Positions 26,806 to 35,683 of a stretch of DNA of 64,000 nt are shown here, one piece after another. Positions within the stretch are counted from its first letter, which is position 1; each line of letters starts with the position of its first letter. A model generated the notes under the pieces. It saw only the letters and a program-made list of their open reading frames with translations. It did not search any database and was not told the DNA's origin. The DNA is from Vibrio navarrensis (GTDB taxonomy: Bacteria; Pseudomonadota; Gammaproteobacteria; Enterobacterales; Vibrionaceae), in assembly GCF_015767675.1 (NCBI RefSeq), contig NZ_CP065217.1, positions 1,922,001-1,986,000 on the forward strand. Direction: 5' to 3'. The position numbers were made by a program, and so were the translations under genes.

Positions 26806-27147
26806 TAAATTTCAGCACCTTAGATTTGCCAAAACTGAGATTAACCCGATTTGGGAAACCAACAAACCACCTGAGATTTAAAACCCGAATTGACTCAAAC
26901 TTTGTGGCCTTTCGTGCGATTTGAAAACTCGAAAATTTTGATAAATCATTTTCGGAAAACTCAAAGCGAAAGTAACACTTCCAAAGCGACTTTGTGCCAA
27001 GCTGGCTAACCTCGAACAGTCCCAAAACTCAATTGAGGCAACAGCTCAAAACTCACCTTGGCAAACAATACAGATTTGCCGAAAAACCAGAACGAATGGC
27101 CAAAGGAAGAAAGAAAAGACCACAACCAATTGATTTTAATTGTTTTA
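26806..27147 (-). repeat. ORF-less cassette, family B copy 4
   Basis: Close to copy 3 but with cgaaagtaacacttcc and gaacgaatggccaaagg. Confidence 0.85.
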
Positions 27148-27273
27148 AGCTAACGCCCGGTTAAGGGGCAGACAACGCCACTACCAAGCTTGTGCATAAC
27201 ACCGTAACCACAAAAACCAACGCATAATAAAAATGCCACGCGTTGGCTGTCCCTCTTGAACCGTTTGTTATAT
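27148..27273 (-). repeat. attC 44 (arms CGGTT/AACCG)
   Basis: Cores AGCTAAC and GTTATAT; inner arms GACAACGC/GCGTTGGC. Owned by the 27268 gene. Confidence 0.95.
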
Positions 27274-27732
27274 GCCCGTTCTAAAAACCTTTTTTCTATA
27301 CTCATCAACAGCAGATCGTATTGGCTCCCAGATTTTAATGTAACCGGATGATGTATCAAAAACTTTACCGTGATTTTTATCTGCTTTTGCTTTCATTTGA
27401 ATAAAATTGGAAGTGAACCACTCTGGATTACCTAACTTCTTGCTTAGTTCTTGCTCTGTTACATGAGTATAACCAGACATAAAAAGTTCAAGAAATGCAT
27501 TCAAGATTTGAGCATTATACTGATTCTGCCTCTCCGGCTTTGACCACATCCGTAATCGCCTAGAAACCTTATTTATCTCATCAACATCACTAACCTCGGT
27601 AGTCATATTCGAGCTCATCTCTTCAACCAAGACTAAGCACTTAATGACTTTAGAATGTATTTCCTTTTTATTCAGATCTCTAGCCAACATAAAAGCAATA
27701 TCTTCAAGTTCAAATTTTAACTGTTCTAACAT
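27268..27732 (-). CDS. hypothetical protein
   Basis: 154 residues, not recognised. Mostly helical and soluble; the segment AFLELFMSGYTHVTEQELSKKLGNPEWFTSNFIQMKA resembles a winged-helix type turn, so DNA binding is possible but unproven. Start ATG at 27730-27732 has GAGGG 5-6 nt upstream. Stop TAA in the attC core. Confidence 0.75.
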   Translation of the reverse strand: MLEQLKFELEDIAFMLARDLNKKEIHSKVIKCLVLVEEMSSNMTTEVSDVDEINKVSRRLRMWSKPERQNQYNAQILNAFLELFMSGYTHVTEQELSKKLGNPEWFTSNFIQMKAKADKNHGKVFDTSSGYIKIWEPIRSAVDEYRKKVFRTGI

Positions 27733-27799
27733 ACAACCCTCGAAAGACTAAATTAGACTAATTAAGACTATTTTATAGTCTACGACATTGCAAATTGGC

Positions 27800-27925
27800 A
27801 TATAACGCCGCGTTAAGGGGCAGCCAACGCAACTGCCAAGCTTCCGCATAACACCGTAACCACAAAAACCAACGCATAATAAAAATGCCACGCGTTGGCT
27901 GTCCCTCTTGAACGCTTTGTTATAA
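27800..27925 (-). repeat. attC 45, chimeric (arms GCGTT/AACGC with GCCAACGC/GCGTTGGC)
   Basis: Cores ATATAAC and GTTATAA. The outer stem is of the GCGTT type while the inner arms and spacer are of the CGGTT/CGCTT type. Looks like a recombinant between two attC classes. Owned by the GNAT cassette. Confidence 0.95.
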
Positions 27926-27942
27926 GCAAATAACACATTGAT

Positions 27943-28362
27943 TTAATTGATTTTCAACTGTTCTGCGCGATATAGAACCCATGCACTATTAAGAGCTTCA
28001 AAACCAATTTTCGGATAATAACCTTGTGCTTTCGGTGCTGACAGTAAAACCAATTTACAGCTTGGGCTCAGCTCTTCTTTGGTCACTAAGATCAGATATT
28101 TACCTATACCATTGGATTGAACACTTTCATCAACAGCTAAATCAGACAGATAGCAGCAATAATGGAAATCTGTCACTGAACGAGCAACACCGACAAGTTG
28201 ATCGTTCAGCCATGCGGTCACAATTAAATTAGAGTTATCGAGCATACCCTGAATGGTTAGCTCATTACCCAAAGGACGCCGCTCACCCAATGATGTTTTC
28301 TTCAGTAAAGTCACGAATTGTTCAACTGAGATTGGATGGTTTACTTTGTACTCGATTTCCAT
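27943..28362 (-). CDS. GNAT family N-acetyltransferase
   Basis: 139 residues. VTAWLNDQLVGVARSVTD, CCYLSDLAVDESVQSNGIGKYLI (acetyl-CoA loop) and GYYPKIGFEALNSAWVLYR are the GNAT landmarks. Start ATG at 28360-28362 with AGAGGATG upstream. Substrate unknown. Confidence 0.91.
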   Translation of the reverse strand: MEIEYKVNHPISVEQFVTLLKKTSLGERRPLGNELTIQGMLDNSNLIVTAWLNDQLVGVARSVTDFHYCCYLSDLAVDESVQSNGIGKYLILVTKEELSPSCKLVLLSAPKAQGYYPKIGFEALNSAWVLYRAEQLKIN

Positions 28363-28388
28363 TTTTCATCCTCTGGGGCTGAATTTGC

Positions 28389-28516
28389 TTATAACGCCGC
28401 GTTAAGTGGTGAGCAACGCATGCCACCTTACTTAAACCATTGTGCCGTAAACACTTAAGCTGAATCAAACCGAAAATGCCGAGCGTTGGGAATCCGCCTT
28501 AAACGCTTTGTTATGT
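28389..28516 (-). repeat. attC 46 (arms GCGTT/AACGC)
   Basis: Cores TTATAAC and GTTATGT; inner arms GCAACGC/GCGTTGGG, AAGTGGTG variant: another mixed site. Owned by the DUF1801-like cassette. Confidence 0.95.
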
Positions 28517-28524
28517 GAATTTTT

Positions 28525-28929
28525 TCACGCGCCCAAAAGAGGCAAATTTTTACGCTGTTGATAGGTTAAAGCTAACTCTAAACAGGACTTGATTGTTGTT
28601 TCTGGTAACGCTTTCGATAAGGACAGAACTATTGCTCTGTTTCCCTGAAACACCAGTTCTTCACCATACAATTCTCGAAATGTATCGACTAACTTAGTTT
28701 GGCAATTAAAGAACAGGTAATAATTGTTAGGAGATTTCAGCTTCCAGTCCATTCTTAACGGGCTGCCTGTTTTTACACTATAGCTAGGTTCACCCCACTT
28801 TAGAGTTTCATCGACTTCACCCAGCTCCAAATCAGATGCGATTTGAAAGACTAGATTTCGTAGTTCCTCTAGCCTAATACGAGCCTTTTCCGGATATTCG
28901 TCGAAGCGTTCTTTGACTACCTTGTTCAC
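28525..28929 (-). CDS. DUF1801-like (YdhG/YjhX fold) protein
   Basis: 134 residues. ARIRLEELRNLVFQIASDLELGEVDETLKWGEPSYSVKTGSPLRMDWK and YYLFFNCQTKLVDTFRELY match DUF1801 proteins (YdhG-type), whose function is unclear. Start is GTG (28927-28929) behind AGGAGG. No partner gene. Confidence 0.83.
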   Translation of the reverse strand: MNKVVKERFDEYPEKARIRLEELRNLVFQIASDLELGEVDETLKWGEPSYSVKTGSPLRMDWKLKSPNNYYLFFNCQTKLVDTFRELYGEELVFQGNRAIVLSLSKALPETTIKSCLELALTYQQRKNLPLLGA

Positions 28930-28944
28930 TGGAACCTCCTATTC

Positions 28945-29070
28945 ACATAACGCCCGGTTAAGGGGCAACCAACGCCACTACCAAGCTTCCGCATAACACC
29001 ATAATCACCAAAACCAATGCATAGTAAAAATGCCACGCGTTGGTTGTCCCTCTTGAACCGTTTGTTAGCA
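28945..29070 (-). repeat. attC 47 (arms CGGTT/AACCG)
   Basis: Cores ACATAAC and GTTAGCA. Inner arms CAACCAACGC/GCGTTGGTTG show a paired change from the usual CAGCC/GGCTG. Owned by the zinc-ribbon cassette. Confidence 0.95.
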
Positions 29071-29155
29071 TTCTTGCCCACGTCACTTAATGACTAAAAT
29101 ACCTAAGCATATGAATTGTATTATATTTAAATCAGTCACATAAAAACTGCTGCTA

Positions 29156-29392
29156 TCAATCTTCTATTTCTTTGTGGCCACATACTTCACATACACGATG
29201 GCGAGAAAAATCATCCATTGCGGCGACAAAGGCTCCAAGGAACCAACCTTTAATTGCACCATGCCAAAATTCTTTCAACTTACTATTCGGTTGGTCTTTA
29301 AATGGACTTTCCTTTCTAACCAATACAACCACATGATTTGTATCTGCATGACATTGTGAACAATGGCAGACCTCTGAAACTAGCTGTGACAT
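29156..29392 (-). CDS. small zinc-ribbon protein
   Basis: 78 residues from the ATG at 29390-29392, which has GGAG 6 nt upstream. Two Cys pairs, CHCSQC near the N-terminus and CEVCG at the C-terminus, likely bind one zinc. Between them AIKGWFLGAFVAAMDD could be a short amphipathic or membrane-touching helix. Not recognised. About 85 bp of untranslated sequence separates it from its attC. Confidence 0.75.
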   Translation of the reverse strand: MSQLVSEVCHCSQCHADTNHVVVLVRKESPFKDQPNSKLKEFWHGAIKGWFLGAFVAAMDDFSRHRVCEVCGHKEIED

Positions 29393-29408
29393 GTATTTCT
29401 CCATTGAA

Positions 29409-29534
29409 TGCTAACGCCCTGCTAAGGGGTGAGCAATGCACTACAAAAGCTGCCGCACACCAACTTAATCACAAAACTCACCGCATGCTGAAAATGCCAC
29501 GCATTGCGAATCCCTCTTAAGCAGTTTGTTAGCT
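29409..29534 (-). repeat. attC 48 (arms CTGCT/AGCAG)
   Basis: Cores TGCTAAC and GTTAGCT; inner arms GCAATGC/GCATTGC. Owned by B5. Confidence 0.95.
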
Positions 29535-29877
29535 TAAATTTCAACACCTTAGATTTGCCAAAACTGAGATTAACTCGATTTAGGAAACCGACAAACCGCT
29601 TGAGTTTGAAAAACCGAATTGACTCAAACTTTGTGGCCATTCATTTGCTTTGAAAGCCAATAAATTTTGAAAACTCGTTTTCGCAAAACTCAAAGCGAAA
29701 GCGACACTTCCAAAGCGACTTTGCGCCAAACTGGCTAACCTCGGTTAAGCCCAAAAACTCAATTGAGGCAACGGCTCAAAACTCACATTGGCAAACAATG
29801 CTGATTTGCCGAGAAACCTGAACGAATTGCCAAGGGAAGAAAGAAAAAACCACAACCAATTGATTTTATGTGTTTTA
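29535..29877 (-). repeat. ORF-less cassette, family B copy 5
   Basis: Has cattcatttgctttg as in copies 2, 6 and 8, and aactcgttttcgc as in copy 6. Confidence 0.85.
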
Positions 29878-30004
29878 AGCTAACGCCGCGTTAAGGGGCG
29901 CAGGCACGCACTACAAAAGTGACCGCATAACACCTTAACCACTAAACCCAACGCAAACTGAAAATGCCACGCGTGCCAAGTCCCTCTTTAACGCTTTGTT
30001 ATGC
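29878..30004 (-). repeat. attC 49 (arms GCGTT/AACGC)
   Basis: Cores AGCTAAC and GTTATGC; inner arms GGCACGC/GCGTGCC. Owned by the AbiJ/HEPN-type cassette. Confidence 0.95.
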
Positions 30005-30937
30005 GATTTTTGATTCAGCAGTAGTCAAGAAAACCAAAGTTGAAGCGGTCATGTGAAGCATGTAAGCAACTAAATAATCCGGTATCTCGATCGTATTGCT
30101 GCCTTGTCCATGCCCACTGAGCTTATTTCTGCCTGTAGGAACACTACTTTCAAGCAAACTTCTCAATGAGGTCATTTGCTGTTGCCAAAATGTTGGCACT
30201 AGACCTCTTTCAAAACAGATTTGGATTAACGACTTAGCTGTCGCATTTTGCTGGTAGAACCAACCATGCTTATCACAAATTGATTTCATAGTGCTTTCAA
30301 AAGCCTTTAAGCAATCATTTAGTGATTCCTTGTGCCGACCATGACGATAGTGTTCATAAGCAAAAAGAAATTCTTCTTGCGCTCCTTCATAATGACTTTG
30401 ATTCAGTAAAAGAAGAGCTGGTTTAACGGCCTCAGTGTGAAGTAATTCGGAGTCTACTCGGATAATTTCACTGTTTGTAAATTGAAAGCCAATCCCATGC
30501 TCTTTGAAGCGCGCATTTAGTTCATCAATAGCACTATCGGCTATCTTAGATGCATCATTCTTAGCCAAGTATTCAAAGTCACGTGTAACTGTGTCAATTA
30601 ACTTGAAAGTTATCTCAACGACATCCAATTGCTTCTCTACATCATGCTCCTCGAGAAAATAATTAGTTAATTCAGTTATATATACGCGCTCCCTATCAAT
30701 TTTACTACTTGACAGTTCAAATCGCCCATACTCCCGACACAAGGTTTCTACGATAAATTTGTAAACCATTTGGACATCTTCAACGCTGAAATACTGAAGA
30801 ATGTCACCTAATGAGTCATTCCAAATGTGAATTATTTGGACTCGTAGCGGTTCTGGCAATGAGTCATAAACATATACATCAGGTATATCGCCTCTAAGTT
30901 TTTTCTGCTTTTTTGAAAACAATTCAAATATTGCCAT
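29999..30937 (-). CDS. STM4504/CBY_0614 family protein with AbiJ-type HEPN domains
   Basis: 312 residues, the longest host gene here. The N-terminus MAIFELFSKKQKKLRGDIPDVY and LRVQIIHIWNDSLG match the STM4504/CBY_0614 family, whose N-terminal region belongs with AbiJ-type domains. The C-terminal part has a long helical stretch (HYRHGRHKESLNDCLKAFES) and RNKLSGHGQG, like the R-x(4-6)-H site of HEPN RNases. AbiJ proteins act in abortive phage infection; a defence role here is inference. Start ATG at 30935-30937, AAGGA upstream. Stop TAA in the attC core. Confidence 0.85.
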   Translation of the reverse strand: MAIFELFSKKQKKLRGDIPDVYVYDSLPEPLRVQIIHIWNDSLGDILQYFSVEDVQMVYKFIVETLCREYGRFELSSSKIDRERVYITELTNYFLEEHDVEKQLDVVEITFKLIDTVTRDFEYLAKNDASKIADSAIDELNARFKEHGIGFQFTNSEIIRVDSELLHTEAVKPALLLLNQSHYEGAQEEFLFAYEHYRHGRHKESLNDCLKAFESTMKSICDKHGWFYQQNATAKSLIQICFERGLVPTFWQQQMTSLRSLLESSVPTGRNKLSGHGQGSNTIEIPDYLVAYMLHMTASTLVFLTTAESKIA

Positions 30938-30971
30938 TTTAGAATTCCTTACTTGAGTGATATCTCAAATC

Positions 30972-31076
30972 GCATAACGCCAAATTAAGCTGCTACCAAC
31001 GCACAATGTCACTTTCAGCAATGCACCATAATCACAAAACCACTTTAGAGCAGATTCAGCCGCGCGTTGGTAGAAG
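30972..31076 (-). repeat. attC 50 (arm AAATT), right end removed by IS
   Basis: Left core GCATAAC and inner arm TACCAACGC are present; the site stops after GCGTTGGTAG, where IS3a begins. Compare intact sites 52, 59, 63 and 66. Without the right core it should not recombine. Confidence 0.93.
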
Positions 31077-31129
31077 TGGGACCCCAATGGTTGGACGCAT
31101 AAGCTCATTTCTTAAGTGGTTGACCCAGC

Positions 31130-31930
31130 TCATGCTGCGTATCTTTGCCTACCGAAGTAGGCCTCATCAGGAGTGAGGTTATTGAGTCCTTGATGGTTAC
31201 GCTCTTCATTATAAAACACCATGTAGTTGCCGATTTCAAGCTCGGCTTCACGGGGCGTGGTATAAGCCTTTAAGTAAACCTCCTCATATTTCAGGCTTCG
31301 CCATAATCGCTCAATGAAAACATTGTCAACCCAGCGGCCTTTCCCGTCCATGCTTATACGTATGTCATGTTCAATTAACTTCTGTGTGAACTCTGTGCTG
31401 GTAAACTGGCTGCCTTGATCTGAGTTAAAGATATCAGGTGGCCCATAATGCTTCAGCGCTTCCTCAAGCGCTTCGATACAAAAACTCGTGTCCATGGTGT
31501 TGGATAGTCGCCAAGCCAGCACTTTGCGGCTATACCAGTCGATAATAGCAACGAGGTACAGGAACCCCTTCGCCATTGGGATGTACGTGATATCAATCGC
31601 CCAAGCTTGGTTTGGGTAAGTGACTTCGATATCACGCAACAGGTAGGGATACACCTTGTGTGCTTTGTTCGCCAGCGTCGTTTTGGGCTTGGGGTAAATC
31701 GCCCCAATCCCCATATCGCGCATGAGTCGAACAACACGCTTACGATTAACGCTATGACCCTTCTTAGCCAGCTCAGTTCGAATGCGCCGACTGCCCATAA
31801 ACGGATACTGAAGATGAATTTCGTCAATCATACGGCGCAACGCAATCTCCTCAGCAGAGAGTCCTATGGGTTGATAGTAAGCGGTAGAGCGAGCAATATT
31901 GAGCAGCTCACACTGGCGCTTTATCGGCAA
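31130..31930 (-). CDS. IS3-family transposase OrfB
   Basis: Integrase-core DDE domain: [10 protein letters not shown] (first Asp), [11 protein letters not shown] (second Asp) and [20 protein letters not shown] (Glu), with the N-terminal HTH_21-like [19 protein letters not shown]. The 266-residue call starts at a TTG; in the family OrfB is normally made as an OrfAB fusion by -1 frameshift. Confidence 0.94.
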   Translation of the reverse strand: MPIKRQCELLNIARSTAYYQPIGLSAEEIALRRMIDEIHLQYPFMGSRRIRTELAKKGHSVNRKRVVRLMRDMGIGAIYPKPKTTLANKAHKVYPYLLRDIEVTYPNQAWAIDITYIPMAKGFLYLVAIIDWYSRKVLAWRLSNTMDTSFCIEALEEALKHYGPPDIFNSDQGSQFTSTEFTQKLIEHDIRISMDGKGRWVDNVFIERLWRSLKYEEVYLKAYTTPREAELEIGNYMVFYNEERNHQGLNNLTPDEAYFGRQRYAA

Positions 31931-31971
31931 TGGGGTGGATTTAACCAGCGAACTCTTTCGCTGGGCTCGGT

Positions 31972-32253
31972 CTAACGACCGAGCACTTTGGCCAAAAAAT
32001 CATTTTCCATGGTCAATTGACCGATCTTGGCGTGAAGTTTGTCCACTTCTTCGGAATTCTCTTTTCCTGTGTGATTTTCGGTGGCAAAAATCATGGCTGC
32101 GTTTTCAAGCAGCTCCTTTTTCCATGTCGAGATTTGGTTAGCGTGCAGGTTGTATTTCTGAGCTAACTCAGCGACGGTTTTATCGCCTTTAGCGGCATCG
32201 AGTGCCACCTTAGCTTTAAACTCAGGAGAGTGGTTTCTACGTTTTCTAGTCAT
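31972..32253 (-). CDS. IS3-family transposase OrfA
   Basis: 93 residues with a helix-turn-helix (FKAKVALDAAKGDKTVAELAQKYNLHANQISTWKKEL) and a C-terminal leucine-zipper-like helix. Near its end, T TTT TTG (complement of 31993-31999) is a classic -1 slippery heptamer; slipping there opens straight into OrfB. Confidence 0.94.
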   Translation of the reverse strand: MTRKRRNHSPEFKAKVALDAAKGDKTVAELAQKYNLHANQISTWKKELLENAAMIFATENHTGKENSEEVDKLHAKIGQLTMENDFLAKVLGR

Positions 32254-33287
32254 AATCTGTCCCTGTATTGTTGGGTACTATCAAAACAGATCGACCACTT
32301 AAAGTCATGTCCGAAAATCGGGGGCCACTTCTCTCTATCTTTGATGGCTGCGACCACAGCATTCTTAACTTCTCTTTTAAATAATAAACCACCGCTAAGG
32401 GCTGATTGGCTGCGAGTGCTCGCTCCAATCTCGCTTGGCCTTGCTCATCTAACCTATCGGGATTACTTACCAATAACCAACGAGTATTCTTAAGGTATTG
32501 AGCGTCATTTTTGTTACTCATCGAATTTTGTAGTTCACGCCTGAACTCTGTCAGCTTTTCATTAAAACGCTTCACCACGTGGAAACGGTCAATGACCAAC
32601 TTCGCCTTCGGGGCGTGCTGTTTTACCGAAGAGATGTATGCCTGTCCCATATCGGTGGCGACGGCTTCAATCGGCTTTTTACAACGCAGCTTCCGTTTCC
32701 AAAAACCGTCAAGGCTTTCGGCCTTCTTTCCTTTCTCTGTATAAATGACGGCACTTGTCTTCATATCAATCACAACCGTCATGAAGCCACTTTTTGAGCC
32801 ACAGTAAATCTCATCAATTCCAATGTGAGTGACGTTTTTAAGACAAGGTTGAGAGTATCGCTTTTGCAGGTAATGCTTCTGAATATCTTTCACTGTATCC
32901 CAACAGACACCACATAGCTTGGCAATGGCATTGATGGTGACGTTCAATGCTGACAGCGAGAGAACATACTGTTCAAAGCCCTTTGTGTAACGCACTTTGG
33001 GACGAGGAACAAAGTTAAGCGGCAAATACCCGAGTGTATTACAAGCTCGGCATTCAATCCGCTGGTTTGCTATCTGGATGTAACAGGGGCTAGTGCCGAT
33101 TGGCGTAGCGATGAAACGGCGAACCTTACCTCCTTTTTTTTATGACATCACGACTACGACATGATGGACATTTAATATGAGGATTGTGTGCTACGTGAAA
33201 GATGGTCGCGTCACCATCAAACTCTGTAGAGCAATAATGGAAAGGGCCGCGTATTCCAAAGCGATGGTAAAGAAGTGAAGTTGACAT
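32246..33287 (-). pseudogene. truncated ISL3-family transposase
   Basis: Identical in frame layout to the complete copies at 41330-42545 and 57707-58922 up to ...MLWSQPSKIE, then it runs into IS3a sequence. The last ~80 residues, with the catalytic Glu region (VEGVNNRIKTLNK), are missing, so it must be inactive. Confidence 0.93.
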
Positions 33288-33353
33288 TAACTGGCTATTT
33301 TTGGCGATATGGTATCAGAAAAGCCATTCAGGTATCGATTTTCCGGATGAACC
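32333..33353 (-). mobile_element. ISL3-family insertion sequence, left part deleted
   Basis: The right terminus (ttccggatgaacc) is intact at 33353 and next to family D cassette sequence. About 265 bp of the left end are gone at the junction with IS3a. Confidence 0.93.
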
Positions 33354-33475
33354 GAGAAACCGTTAAAGAAACATGATGATTGGGGCAGACCAAGCTGATT
33401 TGCTGACATCCGTAAACGAATGGTTGGAGATATCCCCAAATCTTTTCCCCAACAATTATGCTTTTCTCTTCGTAA
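33354..33475 (-). repeat. ORF-less cassette, family D remnant
   Basis: Matches the right ~120 bp of family D (gagaaaccgttaaagaaac to cttcgtaa). The left part was lost with the IS3a/ISL3 rearrangement; it once belonged to attC 50. Confidence 0.88.
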
Positions 33476-33601
33476 ACCTAACGCCCGCTTAAGGGGCAGC
33501 CAACGCTACTACCAACTTACCGCATAACACCGTAATCACAAAAACCAACGCATAATAAAAATGCCGCGCGTTGGCTGTCCCTCTTGAAGCGTTTGTTATG
33601 T
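33476..33601 (-). repeat. attC 51 (arms CGCTT/AAGCG)
   Basis: Cores ACCTAAC and GTTATGT; inner arms GCCAACGC/GCGTTGGC. Owned by the GNAT cassette. Confidence 0.95.
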
Positions 33602-33618
33602 GAATTTTTCCAGCGCGC

Positions 33619-34131
33619 TCAATACACACAACCATTAAATTCAATGACTTGGTCGCTTAAAGCATGACTGCCATTGTAAGACTTAACCATACCTCCACGG
33701 TAGACAAACTGATTCCAATTTTTCCGCTCCACGTCGAAGTAATGGATAGGCAAAACTAACTCCGAATACCCTGAGCTTCGATAAACATCTGGGTCATAAG
33801 CGAAGAGAAAAGAATGAGTTACGCCAAAAGACACTAAGCATCGATCGAGTTCTTTCACGATGACTTTAGCCAAGCCCAAACCACGCTTACTTGGTGTAAT
33901 GGCAATACCACCAATTATGCCCCCTTTGAAGCTTATTGAGCCCTGCTTCATTAAACGACTATAAGCAAAACCAGTAGCGATAATCTGATTATCGTCTTCA
34001 ATAAGAATTGCACAGACGAACTCACGATTGAAAATGAACATGGAATCTTGGCCAAAAACGGAGTTTAGATGAGCATTAAGTTCAGCTTCGTAAGCCCCAA
34101 TCTGACCACTTTTGACAACTGATATTTTCAA
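33619..34131 (-). CDS. GNAT family N-acetyltransferase
   Basis: About 170 residues. IIGGIAITPSKRGLGLAKVIVKEL (acetyl-CoA loop) and YDPDVYRSSGYSELVLPIHYF are as in GNATs of the Eis/NodA-like kind. Start: an ATG at 34141-34143 has no Shine-Dalgarno, while a TTG four codons later (34129-34131) has GGAG 6 nt upstream, as in neighbouring cassettes; I prefer the TTG. Substrate unknown. Confidence 0.85.
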   Translation of the reverse strand: MKISVVKSGQIGAYEAELNAHLNSVFGQDSMFIFNREFVCAILIEDDNQIIATGFAYSRLMKQGSISFKGGIIGGIAITPSKRGLGLAKVIVKELDRCLVSFGVTHSFLFAYDPDVYRSSGYSELVLPIHYFDVERKNWNQFVYRGGMVKSYNGSHALSDQVIEFNGCVY

Positions 34132-34145
34132 GGTTGACTCCATTC

Positions 34146-34271
34146 ACATAACGCCAAATTAAGCTGCTACCAACGCACAATGCCACTTTAAGCAATGCAC
34201 CGTAATCACTAAACCATTTTAGAGCAGATTCAGCCACGCGTTGGTAGTCAGGCTTGAATTTTTTGTTAGGT
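34146..34271 (-). repeat. attC 52 (arms AAATT/AATTT)
   Basis: Cores ACATAAC and GTTAGGT; inner arms TACCAACGC/GCGTTGGTA. Owned by D1. Confidence 0.95.
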
Positions 34272-34612
34272 GTTACTGTTTCGCATTCATTAACTTGGCA
34301 AAGAACGACTAATTTAACGCATTGTGATGAACAAAACCCAAACCTTTCACTCAATTTGGCAGCCAAATGCGAGTAACTTAAAACAAGTATTCTGCTGATT
34401 TGATTGAGAAAACCAAAGCACCTTTGCGCCAGTGGAACATTCAACCAACCTACGCCATTTTCCAATGAAGCAACCCACGAATTTTGGCATGAGAAACCGT
34501 TAAAGAAACGTGATGATTTGGGTAGACCAAGCCGATTTGCTGAAAGCCGTAAACGAATGGCCAGAGAAATCCCCAAATCTTTTTCCCAAAAATTATGCTT
34601 TTCTCTTCGTAA
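34272..34612 (-). repeat. ORF-less cassette, family D copy 1
   Basis: Founder entry for family D: ~340 bp inserts beginning (+ strand) gttactgtttcgcattcatt and ending tctcttcgtaa. They carry aatgaagcaacccacga and gatttgctga, which look like variants of the A/B/C motifs. Always paired with an AAATT-type attC. No conserved gene seen. Confidence 0.85.
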
Positions 34613-34739
34613 ACCTAACGCCGCGTTAAGGGGTGAATGCCGCATAAACCAAGTTTCAGCAGACCACTTTCACCACCAAAATTCACCGCATACCAAAAAT
34701 GCCACGCGGCATGAATCCCTCTTAAACGCCTTGTTATGT
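34613..34739 (-). repeat. attC 53 (arms GCGTT/AACGC)
   Basis: Cores ACCTAAC and GTTATGT; inner arms ATGCCGC/GCGGCAT. Owned by the 34768 gene. Confidence 0.95.
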
Positions 34740-34767
34740 GTGCCTTTCGAGAGAGCGTACTAGCAGC

Positions 34768-35013
34768 TCAACCTGCCCCTTCCAATCCTACTGATTTATT
34801 AAGAAAAGACTCACTGCTCAAAGCCTTCAATTGCTCAATGGTCATCAAAACTTGAATTTTAATCCTTGATTGATCTTCAGTTAACTTTTCATGAGAAGTA
34901 AGTTTAACAATATCTTTTTCTAGTTGTTCTAATTTGAAATTTTTAACAGGCTCGTTAAACGCAAGAGAACTTTCACTTGAGATATACCTAGCCTTTAATA
35001 CTATCTGATTCAT
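34768..35013 (-). CDS. hypothetical protein
   Basis: 81 residues, not recognised. Charged, likely two long helices (NFKLEQLEKDIVKLTSHEKLT and DQSRIKIQVLMTIEQLKAL). Start ATG at 35011-35013 with only a weak GAG upstream. Could be a small adaptor or antitoxin-like protein, but no partner exists in the cassette. Confidence 0.65.
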   Translation of the reverse strand: MNQIVLKARYISSESSLAFNEPVKNFKLEQLEKDIVKLTSHEKLTEDQSRIKIQVLMTIEQLKALSSESFLNKSVGLEGAG

Positions 35014-35034
35014 GATTACTCACTTTTAACAAAC

Positions 35035-35161
35035 ACATAACGCCCGGCTAAGGGGTTGACGACGCACCGCCGAACTCAAAAAACACACCGTAAACACTGA
35101 ACTGCAATTTTGCACTAAAGTCGCCACGCGTTGGCAATCCCTCTTGAGCCGTTTGTTATGC
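35035..35161 (-). repeat. attC 54 (arms GGCT/AGCC)
   Basis: Cores ACATAAC and GTTATGC; inner arms GACGACGC/GCGTTGGC. Owned by C4. Confidence 0.95.
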
Positions 35162-35556
35162 AAATTCAATAAGATAAACTGACTTTACTCGACCAAAAGC
35201 CACAATTGCAATGGTTGAGTGATTCAAGAATCAACCCAAGCAAGAACTGTGATAAATGAGCTGCCAAAACAAAGCCCACCTTTCAACAACAAACCAAGCT
35301 TTTGAATCAGGAAAACTCAACGAGCGAAAACTTCAGCAACTAAAAAATGCTCGATAAACTTGCCATTTCCACACTTTGCGCACGCTGAATTGACAACAAA
35401 ACAGCACCAAAACTCATTGAGGCAAACAAAGAACCTTGTCTGTTTTACGGCTTGAGTGAACCAAGAATTTTAGGATAAAAATGCTCATTTGCCGACAATA
35501 CAAAACGAATGGCCAGAGAAATCCCAAAAGATTGAACTTCTAAATTTACCTGAGTT
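35162..35556 (-). repeat. ORF-less cassette, family C copy 4
   Basis: Intermediate between copies 2 and 3. No gene seen. Confidence 0.85.
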
Positions 35557-35683
35557 GCATAACGCCCGGCTAAGGGGTTGACAACGCACCACCGGACTCA
35601 AAAAACACACTGTAAACACTGAAATTCAATTTTGCACCAAAGCCGCCACGCGTTGGCAATCCCTCTTGAGCCGTTTGTTAGGC
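35557..35683 (-). repeat. attC 55 (arms GGCT/AGCC)
   Basis: Cores GCATAAC and GTTAGGC; inner arms GACAACGC/GCGTTGGC. Owned by E1. Confidence 0.95.

Larger units (their letters stand above)
31077..32327 (-). mobile_element. IS3-family insertion sequence (IS3a, about 1250 bp)
   Basis: Ends read tgggaccccaatggttggac at the left and the imperfect complement of tggcccccgattttcggac at the right. No direct repeat flanks it: attC 50 lies on one side and ISL3 sequence on the other. That points to a deletion next to the IS, or recombination between two IS copies, after insertion. Confidence 0.88.

Noticed and set aside
26693..27025. Long - strand frames across family B and attC (14704-15030, 26693-27025, 29422-29640, 46520-46747)
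   Set aside because: Their shared C-terminus is the attC itself and the upstream part is not conserved in frame.
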